Below, one piece after another: positions 41,685-49,900 of a stretch of 64,000 nt of DNA (positions within the stretch are counted from its first letter, which is position 1; each line of letters begins with the position of its first letter). Where the stretch lies: contig NZ_JAALGD010000004.1 of the NCBI RefSeq assembly GCF_011059135.1, positions 62,001 to 126,000 of the forward strand, given 5' to 3'. The notes beneath the pieces are model-generated. The model did not search any database, was not told the DNA's origin, and saw only the letters and a list, made by a program, of their open reading frames with translations. A program made the translations under genes and the position numbers. The DNA is from Brevibacillus sp. SYP-B805 (GTDB lineage Bacteria > Bacillota > Bacilli > Brevibacillales > Brevibacillaceae).

Positions 41685-43793
41685 TCAGAACAGAAGCAGT
41701 TCGTTGTTTTGATCCAGGCGGGCGTAAATGTTGCGCGTCTCCTGCAAAAACTTGTGCTGTTTTTTTCCCACCTGAACCACCGTATCTTCCATCGCCAGTT
41801 TGATGATGATGCTGCGGTCGTGCGGAACGACAATGCGGGTGGGAACCCCGCCTTTGGTGCCTGCTTCCGTGATTTCCGCCCCCCATCCGGCATAAATATC
41901 CCCGCCGCGCAGGAAACCTTTCACCTTGAGAACCCCGCCGGCGTAAATTCGGGTGTTGTAGCAGCCCTGGCCGGTCACCACAATATCGCCGCTGCAGTAG
42001 ATTTGGCTGTTCAGCGCGTACGGCAGATGGATGCTGGCGTTGGGGTCAGGGGGAGTCAGGCTGAATTGATGCAGCTCATTCAGCTTGTGCTTGATTCGTT
42101 CCAGATCTTCAATGCCCTTTAATTCATTCGGATGGATCGTACAAAAGCCAAGATACAGACGGTTGGCAAACTCCAGCCATTCGTCATCCAGCACCTGTTT
42201 GTTTTCCCGGGCTTTTTCATAAAATTGCTTCACCAAACCGGGAAACGCCTTGAATTTGCTTTCCAGCAGGATCTTGATCAGCGAGCTTAACCCGACCCGT
42301 TGGATGTCAGCCGTTTTGAAGGCCGGGGTTCGATAGAGCTGCTCGACGGCTGTGATGATCTGTCTGATTTGTACGGCCATCTCTCCCAACAGCAGCGACA
42401 TTTCGGCGATGAACAGATTGCTTTTCCCGGCTACAACCTCGCTGCCGATGACGTTGCCCAGAATCTCGATCGAATTGCCGGACGTAATCTTCGCCATATT
42501 CACATTTTTGTGCAGAATGATGTCTCCTTCCGCACTTACCTCCATGCCTTCTTCCACGTTCCCGAAAATTTCCACGTCTCCCGTGAAGCGGATGTTTCCC
42601 GACCTCATGTCGACGTCATCGTCATGGTACAGTTTTTCAAGAACGGCGATTTTGGCCAAGCGGCCGCGGATCTGAACGTGCGGACGTCCCGCCTCGATGG
42701 CGACCACCTTCATCCCATCCTCCATCAGGACCGCGCCCTTCCCCGTCTTCACCTCCATGGCCCGAACAGGCGGAGGAAGCAGGGTAACCCCTGTTACGGT
42801 CAAACCGGGCCTTCCCTCCCTCGGGGGTCGAACGATCGCGATGACCTCCCCTTTTTTTACGGAAGGAATGCGTTTCTTCTCCCGGTAATCGATCGTCCCG
42901 TTATAGCGTTCACGCGGACCGCTCGTCTGCTCCGACACGTCTACCATGAACTCGAGATACCCATCGATACCAGGCTCGGGCTCCCTGCCGACCGCAATGA
43001 CGAATTCGCCCCCTTCCTCCGATTCGCATGCACGCACGATTTCGGCATGATTGATTCCCTGTACGATCCCCAATTCGGCAGCCCGATCAAGCACCCTCTT
43101 GATATCGATGTCGTTTTTCCGGATACGTATTTCCTCCAAACGCAGATCAAGATGATCTGCCGGTTCTTGGTCAAGCAGCTTTCGCTCGATGATACTGCCC
43201 GGTTTCACCTGCAAAATGGCTTTCAATTGATCAGGGGAAAGAAAAATCTCCCATTTCGTAGGCGTCACTTCCCGCTCCGTTTCGACGCGCAGGGTATCAT
43301 TTTCCGTCACAATGACGCTCCCGTCAACCGGCTCGCCGTTTTTGTACAACACGGCCCCCTTGCAGGGCGTGACGGTTGGAAATTTGTTGATGCCATCCTT
43401 GCAATAGATCTGCCCGTTACGGACCCAGACTTTGCCCTCCGCATGCCGGGCTGCCGTCGCGGAATCCCGCCGTTCAGGGACGGAAGAAAGCGAATCTTCC
43501 GGTATCTCCAGCTGCTCGATGGTGCGGACCAGTTCCTCAAAGGCATCCGTTTTGTCAGGCGCTGTGGGCAGGGCGGCGGAGTCGGCAGGAGATGTGGATC
43601 CGGCGCTTCTCCCCTCTCTGGTGGAGACTTTGACGACAGCGGGTTTCCGTCCGATCCCCCAGAGACCTTTTGATTCGACTTCCAATACTTCGATGTCAAC
43701 GTTGTCTCTCTGCGTATTCAACAGCTGCAAGGCAAGCGCAATCGCTTCCTGCACGTCTTTTCCCCTGGACACTACGCTTCTGCTCATCTGCAT
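41685..43793 (-). CDS. FapA-family (DUF342) protein with Jag-N domain
   Basis: About 702 residues. The N-terminal 55 residues (SRGKDVQEAIALALQLLNTQ ... VESKGLWGIGRKPAVVKV) match a Jag-N domain. After a polar linker comes the DUF342/FapA region (about 125-480: KDGINKFPTVTPCKGAV, YLEFMVDVSEQTSG, and the beta-helix part HDDDVDMRSGNIRFTGDVEI, EGMEVSAEGDIILHKNVNMA). A helical segment and a final beta-rich stretch (SQIYCSGDIVVTGQGCYNTR) follow. FapA-like proteins influence cell-surface and polar functions in some bacteria, with the mechanism unclear. The start overlaps the phosphatase stop codon as TGATG. Confidence 0.9.
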   Translation of the reverse strand: MQMSRSVVSRGKDVQEAIALALQLLNTQRDNVDIEVLEVESKGLWGIGRKPAVVKVSTREGRSAGSTSPADSAALPTAPDKTDAFEELVRTIEQLEIPEDSLSSVPERRDSATAARHAEGKVWVRNGQIYCKDGINKFPTVTPCKGAVLYKNGEPVDGSVIVTENDTLRVETEREVTPTKWEIFLSPDQLKAILQVKPGSIIERKLLDQEPADHLDLRLEEIRIRKNDIDIKRVLDRAAELGIVQGINHAEIVRACESEEGGEFVIAVGREPEPGIDGYLEFMVDVSEQTSGPRERYNGTIDYREKKRIPSVKKGEVIAIVRPPREGRPGLTVTGVTLLPPPVRAMEVKTGKGAVLMEDGMKVVAIEAGRPHVQIRGRLAKIAVLEKLYHDDDVDMRSGNIRFTGDVEIFGNVEEGMEVSAEGDIILHKNVNMAKITSGNSIEILGNVIGSEVVAGKSNLFIAEMSLLLGEMAVQIRQIITAVEQLYRTPAFKTADIQRVGLSSLIKILLESKFKAFPGLVKQFYEKARENKQVLDDEWLEFANRLYLGFCTIHPNELKGIEDLERIKHKLNELHQFSLTPPDPNASIHLPYALNSQIYCSGDIVVTGQGCYNTRIYAGGVLKVKGFLRGGDIYAGWGAEITEAGTKGGVPTRIVVPHDRSIIIKLAMEDTVVQVGKKQHKFLQETRNIYARLDQNNELLLF

Positions 43794-44659
43794 CACCACT
43801 TCCTTGCTGATTCGCCGGATGGAGGGAGATTCCCGTTTTTGCCCGCCTTGATAATCACCATGGTGATATCGTCCTTCTGCGGCAAATCTTCGGTAAAGTC
43901 CTGAATCGCATCAACCACCGTCTGTTCAAGCTGATTCACGTTTTGATCGCCATGCTTGTGCAGCAGCTCGATCAAACGCTGGCGCGAAAACTGTTCGCCC
44001 CGCTTGTTTTCCGCTTCGATAATCCCGTCGGTGTAAAAAAAGACAGTATCATCGGCTTCAAGTCGGATCTGGTTTTCCCCATATGTCTGTCCGGGCAGTC
44101 CCCCCAGCATGACGCCATTGTTTCTCGGAATCTCGCTGACGCCTCGGCTGCCTTTGACAAGAAGAGGCTGCGTGTGACCCGCATTCGCATAGGTGAACAG
44201 ATTCGTCACCGGATTCCAGTCTGCACAAAATACCGTGACAAAGGAAGATAACGCGCGCAAATCCTCGTACAGGGCCTGATTCATGGCCGTTAGCGTCTCA
44301 CCGGGACTTTTCGCGGTGGCTGATGCACTGCGGAAAGCTCCCCGGGTAAGGATCATCAGCATCGCTGCGGGAATTCCCTTTCCCATCACATCTCCGATCA
44401 CGATGCGGATGCTCCCGCCCGGCAGCGGATAGAAATCGTAATAATCGCCGCCGATCAAGCGCGCGGGAATCGATCTTCCCGTCAATGCGCCTTCCCGCAG
44501 GTTCGGCTTCCTGCCGTTGAGCAATCGCATCTGAATATGTTTCGCCAGATGGATTTCCCGCCTTAGCGTCTTCTCCAGGTCTTCCAGCGATGAGCTGTCG
44601 GGGCGTCCCCAAGGGGAAGAAGCCCCCTGTCTTATTGGATCCAGCTCATTTGATCCCAT
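43793..44659 (-). CDS. PP2C/SpoIIE-type serine phosphatase
   Basis: 288 residues. A short helical N-terminus (LEKTLRREIHLAKHIQMRLL) precedes a SpoIIE/RsbU phosphatase domain with all metal-site motifs: LIGGDYYDFYPLPGG, IVIGDVMGKGIPAAMLM, FFYTDGIIEAENKRGE and LPQKDDITMVIIK. It should dephosphorylate the STAS proteins encoded on either side. The ATG abuts the upstream STAS stop codon, and AAAGGGGGA is the ribosome-binding site. Confidence 0.94.
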   Translation of the reverse strand: MGSNELDPIRQGASSPWGRPDSSSLEDLEKTLRREIHLAKHIQMRLLNGRKPNLREGALTGRSIPARLIGGDYYDFYPLPGGSIRIVIGDVMGKGIPAAMLMILTRGAFRSASATAKSPGETLTAMNQALYEDLRALSSFVTVFCADWNPVTNLFTYANAGHTQPLLVKGSRGVSEIPRNNGVMLGGLPGQTYGENQIRLEADDTVFFYTDGIIEAENKRGEQFSRQRLIELLHKHGDQNVNQLEQTVVDAIQDFTEDLPQKDDITMVIIKAGKNGNLPPSGESARKW

Positions 44660-44974
44660 TTACTTTTCCCCCTTCTGCAATGCTTCCAACACCCGCAGTA
44701 CCCCCACCGTTTCGAACATATCGAGAATCTCTTCATTCATACCGGTTAAAGAAATAGGGAAACCCTGTTCCTGCGACAAGTGGATCGCCCGCAAGATCGC
44801 ACCGATGCCGGTGGAATCGATGAACGTCAACCGGGAAAAATCGATCGTCAGTGACGACACGTCCTGTATCTCTTCCAGGGCAGCATCAAAGTTTTCGATG
44901 GTAAAGATATCAAGCACCCCTTCCACTTCCAGCACATGGTGGCGATCCGTTTGCACATGATGTATTTTTACCAT
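44660..44974 (-). CDS. STAS-domain anti-sigma factor antagonist (proximal)
   Basis: A 104-residue STAS protein (MVKIHHVQTDRHHVLEVEGV) with the motif TFIDSTGIGAILRAIHL carrying the phosphorylatable serine. It precedes the phosphatase gene by zero bases and follows the dCache sensor gene. Together with the RsbW-like ATPase domains encoded in this region it completes a partner-switching trio. The ribosome-binding site is AGGAGG. Confidence 0.93.
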   Translation of the reverse strand: MVKIHHVQTDRHHVLEVEGVLDIFTIENFDAALEEIQDVSSLTIDFSRLTFIDSTGIGAILRAIHLSQEQGFPISLTGMNEEILDMFETVGVLRVLEALQKGEK

Positions 44975-44989
44975 AGTTGTACCTCCTGT

Positions 44990-46606
44990 CTACTCGCCCA
45001 GACGGAACATCCCTATTTTTTCCTTCAGCTCTTCCGTCAGGTGATCAATATTGTCAATAATTCCACTCAATTCGCTTAGCGAATCGTGGAAAGCAATACT
45101 GAGATTCACCAGATTGCCGGCATGTGAATGGGATAGAGCGGATAGCTGCTGCACCTTGTTGCCCATTGCTCCCACGCTTTCTTCCAGCGCAGCGAGATCT
45201 GCCGGGCTCCATTCCCCTTGCTGCAGCAGCTTCGTGGCAGCCTGTACGTATTCCTGGATGGTTTCCCCGCAGGCGTCCAGCTCGACCAGCAGGGCTTTGG
45301 ACTCTTCCGTCATCAAGAGAGAACGGGTATTCATACTGTTGATCGACGCATAGACGCGCTGGGATAACAGGCTGGAGAGCACGTGCAGGGAATGGATTTC
45401 CTTTTTGATCTGCAGGATCAACTGCCGCATTTTTTCCGTCATCTGGCTGATCTTTTCCGCCAGCTGATCCCATTCGTTATTCTCGTGAATACGCAATGTT
45501 TGGGTCAAATCTCCGTCGGATACTCGGCTGATATGGTCGGCCATTTGCATGAGCGGCCTGAGCTGCCGCTTTGTCACCGCATGAAAGATCACGAAGAGCA
45601 GCAGCATCGACAGGCATTGGCCCGCGATCATGACGGTGATCAGCTGTGTCCGTTCCGCTTCCTGTTTCGTCAAGTCGGTGGTAAACACCATCACCCGATT
45701 TTGCGGCAAGGCGAGATAGATGCTGTTTTTTACCTTCCCCTCTCGTTCGAATCGGATGCTTTGCATTTGCTTGGTGCGCCACGCTTCTTCCAGCAGCTTC
45801 CCGTTCTCCGGGAGATCAGGGTCCAGTGTGCCATAGAGTACGGGAAGATCATTTTCCGGTTCAATCACTTGATTGTCGGCCCCCTTCAGGAACGCGGGCA
45901 CATTGACAACGGCGATCCGATCGATCAGTGCGCTCTCCCTGCTGATCTGTTCAATCAGCTGGTTCGGGCCTGATTCGATGCTGAGCTGATACACTTTCTC
46001 CGCATCCATGTAAGGATTGATCATAAAGGGGGATGAACCGTCAAAATAGTAGGCATATTTGTAATAGCGCTGCTCCCATTCGGATTTGGAGATCGGCCCG
46101 ACCCAAAAGTGATCGCTCCTGTATCCTTTTTCGACCGTCACCTGCTCCCGATTCATCAGCTGCTGAAAGGCGGTAAACCAATACCCCCAGCTCTTGGCGC
46201 TCAACCCCAGCTCGTGAATGTCGGTCGATTTGGCGATGACGATATCGTCTCCTTTTCGGACAAAAAGGGAGATGCCAGCCAGGTCGTACGTTTTCTTCAG
46301 GTCAAGCAGTTCCTGCAGGCTGATGGCGTCCAGCGATCTCCCCTTCAGCCGTTCCGCGATCTCCTTGGAAACGGTTTGCAAATGGATATCAATGAGGTGT
46401 TCGACGGTTTGGCTGGCTTTGTGGGACGATGCCATCGCCTCAAGCACCACCTTGCTGACCGTTTGAATCTCTTCCTGCTGGTCGGCATGGTATGCCCTGC
46501 TCAAGAGGACATAGAGGATGGCGATCATGGCAAAGCCCAGGAGATTGATCACCAGCCCAAAGCGTAACAGCAATTGCGTCATGATTCGACTGCGAGCAGC
46601 TTTCAT
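44990..46606 (-). CDS. Membrane sensor with extracellular domain and HAMP
   Basis: 538 residues. The first membrane helix (LLLRFGLVINLLGFAMIAILYVLL) is followed by an extracellular domain of about 290 residues that looks like a double Cache sensor. A second helix (LITVMIAGQCLSMLLLFVIFHAVT) leads to a HAMP domain (LRPLMQMADHISRVSDGDL) and a cytoplasmic coiled-coil with a chemoreceptor-like heptad pattern. It lacks the conserved chemoreceptor hairpin tip and any kinase or cyclase domain. It probably relays an external signal to the phosphatase or ATPase encoded beside it. Confidence 0.85.
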   Translation of the reverse strand: MKAARSRIMTQLLLRFGLVINLLGFAMIAILYVLLSRAYHADQQEEIQTVSKVVLEAMASSHKASQTVEHLIDIHLQTVSKEIAERLKGRSLDAISLQELLDLKKTYDLAGISLFVRKGDDIVIAKSTDIHELGLSAKSWGYWFTAFQQLMNREQVTVEKGYRSDHFWVGPISKSEWEQRYYKYAYYFDGSSPFMINPYMDAEKVYQLSIESGPNQLIEQISRESALIDRIAVVNVPAFLKGADNQVIEPENDLPVLYGTLDPDLPENGKLLEEAWRTKQMQSIRFEREGKVKNSIYLALPQNRVMVFTTDLTKQEAERTQLITVMIAGQCLSMLLLFVIFHAVTKRQLRPLMQMADHISRVSDGDLTQTLRIHENNEWDQLAEKISQMTEKMRQLILQIKKEIHSLHVLSSLLSQRVYASINSMNTRSLLMTEESKALLVELDACGETIQEYVQAATKLLQQGEWSPADLAALEESVGAMGNKVQQLSALSHSHAGNLVNLSIAFHDSLSELSGIIDNIDHLTEELKEKIGMFRLGE

Positions 46607-46643
46607 CCCGTATCACCACAGGTTTGATATGACGTTATGGCCA

Positions 46644-48806
46644 TTATGTACCGCCGCGCAGAACGGGCTGGACGGGTATCGACGACAGGGAATCAACGCT
46701 GTGCGGTGCATGGGAGAGACGGGGTTCCGCTTCCCTGTCGCTGTCCAGTTTTGCTTCCAACACAACCGTGGTCCCCTGCGGACCGGTACTCAGCACCACG
46801 CGGTTCATCAGCTTCAGCATGAGACTGAACCCATGTCCCATCGAGACTTTTGACGAATAACCCGTCATCAGGGTCGACTTGGGAATCTCGGACAACTCGA
46901 TGCCGCTGCCGTTGTCCTCTACGATCACGCGCAGGAACGGCTCATCCACGAACAGTTTCATCCGGCCGTCGATGGCGTGTTTCAGTACATTGGTCGCCGC
47001 CTCCGAGGTACACAGCAGGATGCTGAACTTCATCTTCTCCGGTACGCCCAGTCGATCCAGATGCTTGGAGACCTGATCGCGGCAGATGGCCACGTCTTTC
47101 TTTGCCGTAATCGGCACTTCGGCCAGCAGTTCGGACCGATAGAACTGCGCGATCTCCTGGTCATCGGAAAGCAGCATTTTTCCCTGGGTGACGGAATAAA
47201 TCACGTCCCGGTACAGCAGCTTGATCCGTTCTTCCTGCTTCTGCTCATAGTCAATGATGGTGGAGGCATCAAACAGGCTGAGATAGACGACATCCCGGTA
47301 AGGCACGCAGTATACGTCATACACCTTGCCGTTTGCCGTATCTTCCACGAATTCACGGACCTGGACGTGCTGTTCCCTTGCCCGCTTCACCAGCGGCAGG
47401 ATGTGTTGCCCGAGCGGAATGTCGATTGGCTCCCCTTTGCCATTGCGGAAGGTATCGTCGTATACGGCAAGCAGACAGGCGCCAATCTTCTGCAGCAGCT
47501 TCGACTGATAGATTTTGATGCGGGCACCGCTTGGAGAAAGGGACGGTCCAACCACTTCCACCTGATTGTCGACTTGTGCCGTTTCCTCCGTCTCGATATG
47601 GAAATCGGCAATTTTCATGACCAATTTGACCAGCCTGGGATCAAGCTTGTTATCCGCCAGTTTGGCATACTCGCTTTTCGGATTTTTCCCCTTGGCATGA
47701 TACAGCACATGGTCATATTCGTTGGCCGCTGCAATAATGCGGGCGCCAAGCGGAATTTCTTCCCCTTTTTTGCCGGTTGGATAGCCGCGGCCATCCCATT
47801 GTTCGTGGTGGTAAAGGACGAATTCGGCCGCCTTTTCCAGTCCGGAGATTTCTTTTACCATCTCCGCGCTGATTTCCACGTGCTTCCGGTGTTCCTTCTC
47901 TTCTTCCAGTGTGCGCGGTCCCCGCTTCTTGTAAATGCTGTCTTTCACCTGGACTTTCCCCAAATCATGAAACAACGCCGCGTAGTGAATGGCATCGATT
48001 TCCGTTTGGGATAATTTCAATTCTTCCGCGATCTGGCGGGCCAGCCGCCCTACCCGGGTGGCATGCCCGACGCTGATGGAAAGCTTGTCCTCCGTTATAT
48101 TCGTGAAAGATTCCATCGACGTCAAGTAGGTTTTTCGCAATTCAATAAATAGTCGGAATGCATAGCGGAGAGCCAGGAAGATGAAAAAGATAAAGATGGC
48201 TTCGATCCAGAACTGCGTCTGGTTGTCTGCCCGAAAGGTAAGCACAAGGCGCAGCCCCAACGAGAAGGTTACCGTGTAGATCAGGGCGATGTCCTGCAAG
48301 CTGTCGTACCAGAGAACGAAGTAGTTCTTGTTTTGGATATGGGACAAGGCCACAAAGACCAGGCCTGAATTGACGAGGTTATACACCAACAGCGCAGCCA
48401 GAAAATGGGGCAAATCACTCCATGCAAAGCTGCCTGGCGTTCCCCCAAGCCATAGGTATGTATTGCCTGCTGCCGCAATCGAGAGCACAAATTGACCGAT
48501 ATTGAAAAGGATATAGGAAAGCTGCACCCGATCAAACACCGTGCTGCTTAACACTACGACGACCTCGACCATCATGGCTTCCGGCAGCCCGTAGCACAAT
48601 AGCGCTGTAAATGTAAAAATCGCCGCCCCCGAGAACAGCGTCCCGTTTGGCAGTTCCACGAGATATTTTTCCATGAAACCGGCGATGATGGCCAGTATCA
48701 TGACAGCGAGCAGCGAACCTGGATTCAGCTTGGGAAAATAACAGAAAAGCACAGCCATGCCGAGAGCAAATACCGTATAAAGATAGCTATTCAGTATCCT
48801 TGGCAT
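46644..48806 (-). CDS. Membrane HD-GYP protein fused to an RsbW-like ATPase
   Basis: 720 residues in an unusual fusion. About 220 residues of six or seven helices (NSYLYTVFALGMAVLFCYF at the start) form a membrane sensor. An HD-GYP domain follows with VGHATRVGRLA, LFHDLGKVQV, EHRKHVEIS and HHEQWDGRGYP. The late motif normally reading ARIxxVADxYDAL is ARIIAAANEYDHVL, so the last metal-ligand Asp is Asn. Next is a PAS-like segment (VYDVYCVPYRDVVYLSLFDA). The C-terminus is an HATPase_c domain of RsbW type (SEAATNVLKHAIDG, VEDNGSGIEL, GYSSKVSMGHGFSLMLK). The start at 48806 follows AAAGGATG. Confidence 0.9.
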   Translation of the reverse strand: MPRILNSYLYTVFALGMAVLFCYFPKLNPGSLLAVMILAIIAGFMEKYLVELPNGTLFSGAAIFTFTALLCYGLPEAMMVEVVVVLSSTVFDRVQLSYILFNIGQFVLSIAAAGNTYLWLGGTPGSFAWSDLPHFLAALLVYNLVNSGLVFVALSHIQNKNYFVLWYDSLQDIALIYTVTFSLGLRLVLTFRADNQTQFWIEAIFIFFIFLALRYAFRLFIELRKTYLTSMESFTNITEDKLSISVGHATRVGRLARQIAEELKLSQTEIDAIHYAALFHDLGKVQVKDSIYKKRGPRTLEEEKEHRKHVEISAEMVKEISGLEKAAEFVLYHHEQWDGRGYPTGKKGEEIPLGARIIAAANEYDHVLYHAKGKNPKSEYAKLADNKLDPRLVKLVMKIADFHIETEETAQVDNQVEVVGPSLSPSGARIKIYQSKLLQKIGACLLAVYDDTFRNGKGEPIDIPLGQHILPLVKRAREQHVQVREFVEDTANGKVYDVYCVPYRDVVYLSLFDASTIIDYEQKQEERIKLLYRDVIYSVTQGKMLLSDDQEIAQFYRSELLAEVPITAKKDVAICRDQVSKHLDRLGVPEKMKFSILLCTSEAATNVLKHAIDGRMKLFVDEPFLRVIVEDNGSGIELSEIPKSTLMTGYSSKVSMGHGFSLMLKLMNRVVLSTGPQGTTVVLEAKLDSDREAEPRLSHAPHSVDSLSSIPVQPVLRGGT

Positions 48807-48969
48807 GTCTGCACATCCTTTCTTTCTGATATGATAAAAAACGGGGCGCAAGCAGCATGTGAATTGCAGCAGGAATGATTTCTCTCTCTATCTTTCCTTC
48901 GATGATTGAAGCGGAATCTTCTCCCGCGCGCTTGAGCCGCAGGCTTGCATTACGGTTGTGCAGATCGGA

Positions 48970-49047
48970 TTATTTCAGCGGAATCCTCGCGACGGCCGAC
49001 AGCACCAGCGCGGCCATGGTCAGCCAGAACAGTATGTTCTTTTTCAT
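48970..49047 (-). CDS. 25-residue hydrophobic peptide
   Basis: A tiny reading frame starting MKKNILFWLTMAALVLSAVA and ending in a short basic tail, IPLK. A good AGAAGGTG site lies seven bases upstream of the ATG. The product would be a single membrane helix with a positive N-terminus, or a minimal secreted peptide. It lies in the same direction between the DUF5317 gene (52 bases upstream) and the HD-GYP fusion gene (163 bases downstream). No family is recognised. Confidence 0.55.
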   Translation of the reverse strand: MKKNILFWLTMAALVLSAVARIPLK

Positions 49048-49099
49048 CCGTCATCACCTTCTTCCACCTGACATCGCTTGCGCCCCGGAAAAAACGACT

Positions 49100-49639
49100 C
49101 TATTGCGTCATCCTTTTATAGAAGAACCAGGAGATCCCGCAGGTTGCAGCCACATCTCCCACACTCACCACCATCCTGCTGAAGACAAATGGCGGCCGCA
49201 GCGGGATGATATCCCCCAACAACGGCAGACGGGTCGCATCCGTCATTGCCTGATGCTTCGTGATCCCCTCCTGCAGCAGAGGGATGTAGGAGGATAAGCC
49301 CGCCCACTGCAGCGCATCGACGGAAACCGGCATCCTTCCGCCATTGGCCGTAATCACGATGAAGTTGAGAGCCATCCCGATGCCGAACAGCAGAAAACCC
49401 GGCAGCCTGCGATTCAGCCAGCAGCAGTAACTCAACAGCGCGTAAGAGAGCACGATCCAGATGGTAAACGTCTGCGCCATCCATTCCACCCGGTGATAGA
49501 GGCTCATTGCCGCGATCTGCATCAAGAGGCTGGCGATGATCAGGAACGGCTGCCTGATGTCAGTCTGCGCAAGCCGTTTGAACGATCCGCGCTTCCACAA
49601 TGCGATCAACACAACGAGGAGCAGGTACTCGTATATCAT
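49100..49639 (-). CDS. DUF5317 membrane protein
   Basis: A 179-residue protein beginning MIYEYLLLVVLIALWKRGSF with about four membrane helices. The conserved ITANGGRMPVSVDAL region and LPLLGDIIPLRPPFVFSRMVVSVGDV match DUF5317. The function is unknown. It is the first gene after the 49.7-kb c-di-GMP riboswitch. The start at 49639 follows GGGAGGG. The in-frame extension upstream runs through the riboswitch. Confidence 0.87.
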   Translation of the reverse strand: MIYEYLLLVVLIALWKRGSFKRLAQTDIRQPFLIIASLLMQIAAMSLYHRVEWMAQTFTIWIVLSYALLSYCCWLNRRLPGFLLFGIGMALNFIVITANGGRMPVSVDALQWAGLSSYIPLLQEGITKHQAMTDATRLPLLGDIIPLRPPFVFSRMVVSVGDVAATCGISWFFYKRMTQ

Positions 49640-49690
49640 GTTTTCCCTCCCATGTCCACGCGGCTGCCGCTCGCCGTATACCGAAAAATG

Positions 49691-49725
49691 GCAATAAAAA
49701 TCCACCTTGAAGAAGGTGGGATTTT
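49691..49725 (-). terminator. Riboswitch expression-platform terminator (DUF5317 operon)
   Basis: AAATCC-ACCTT and AAGGT-GGATTT arms (49697-49725) with a 4-base loop are followed on the minus strand by TTTTTATT. It is directly downstream of the aptamer and upstream of the DUF5317 start. Confidence 0.8.
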
Positions 49726-49732
49726 GCCAACC

Positions 49733-49812
49733 TTCCCGGCAACCCGGCTGCCATAGCATTCGCCTTAGGCCCGTGGCTTTGCGTCCTTGTCTTTCGAACA
49801 AGTTTGCCTTTT
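49733..49812 (-). promoter_or_regulatory. Class I c-di-GMP riboswitch upstream of DUF5317 operon
   Basis: Minus-strand order is GGCAAACT (49801-49808), a hairpin with GAAA tetraloop (TTGTTCGAAAGACAAG), GACGCAAAGCC (49775-49785), ACGGGCCTAAGG, CTATGGCAGCCGGGTTGCCGG (in parts). All GEMM-I hallmarks including the tetraloop and its receptor-side segment are present. A terminator follows. Confidence 0.93.
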
Positions 49813-49900
49813 TCAGAAGCTTGTTTCTCTGTTTGTTTTGTTATGGTTGATATACCCAGCTATAAACCGCCATAAACCTCTTTTTATTAATAAAGTTTTC

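Noticed and set aside
48970-49047. Interpretation of the 25-residue peptide as an AgrD-type cyclic signal
   Set aside because: It lacks the cysteine/serine ring residue and acidic C-terminal tail of AgrD, and no AgrB-like protease is present.
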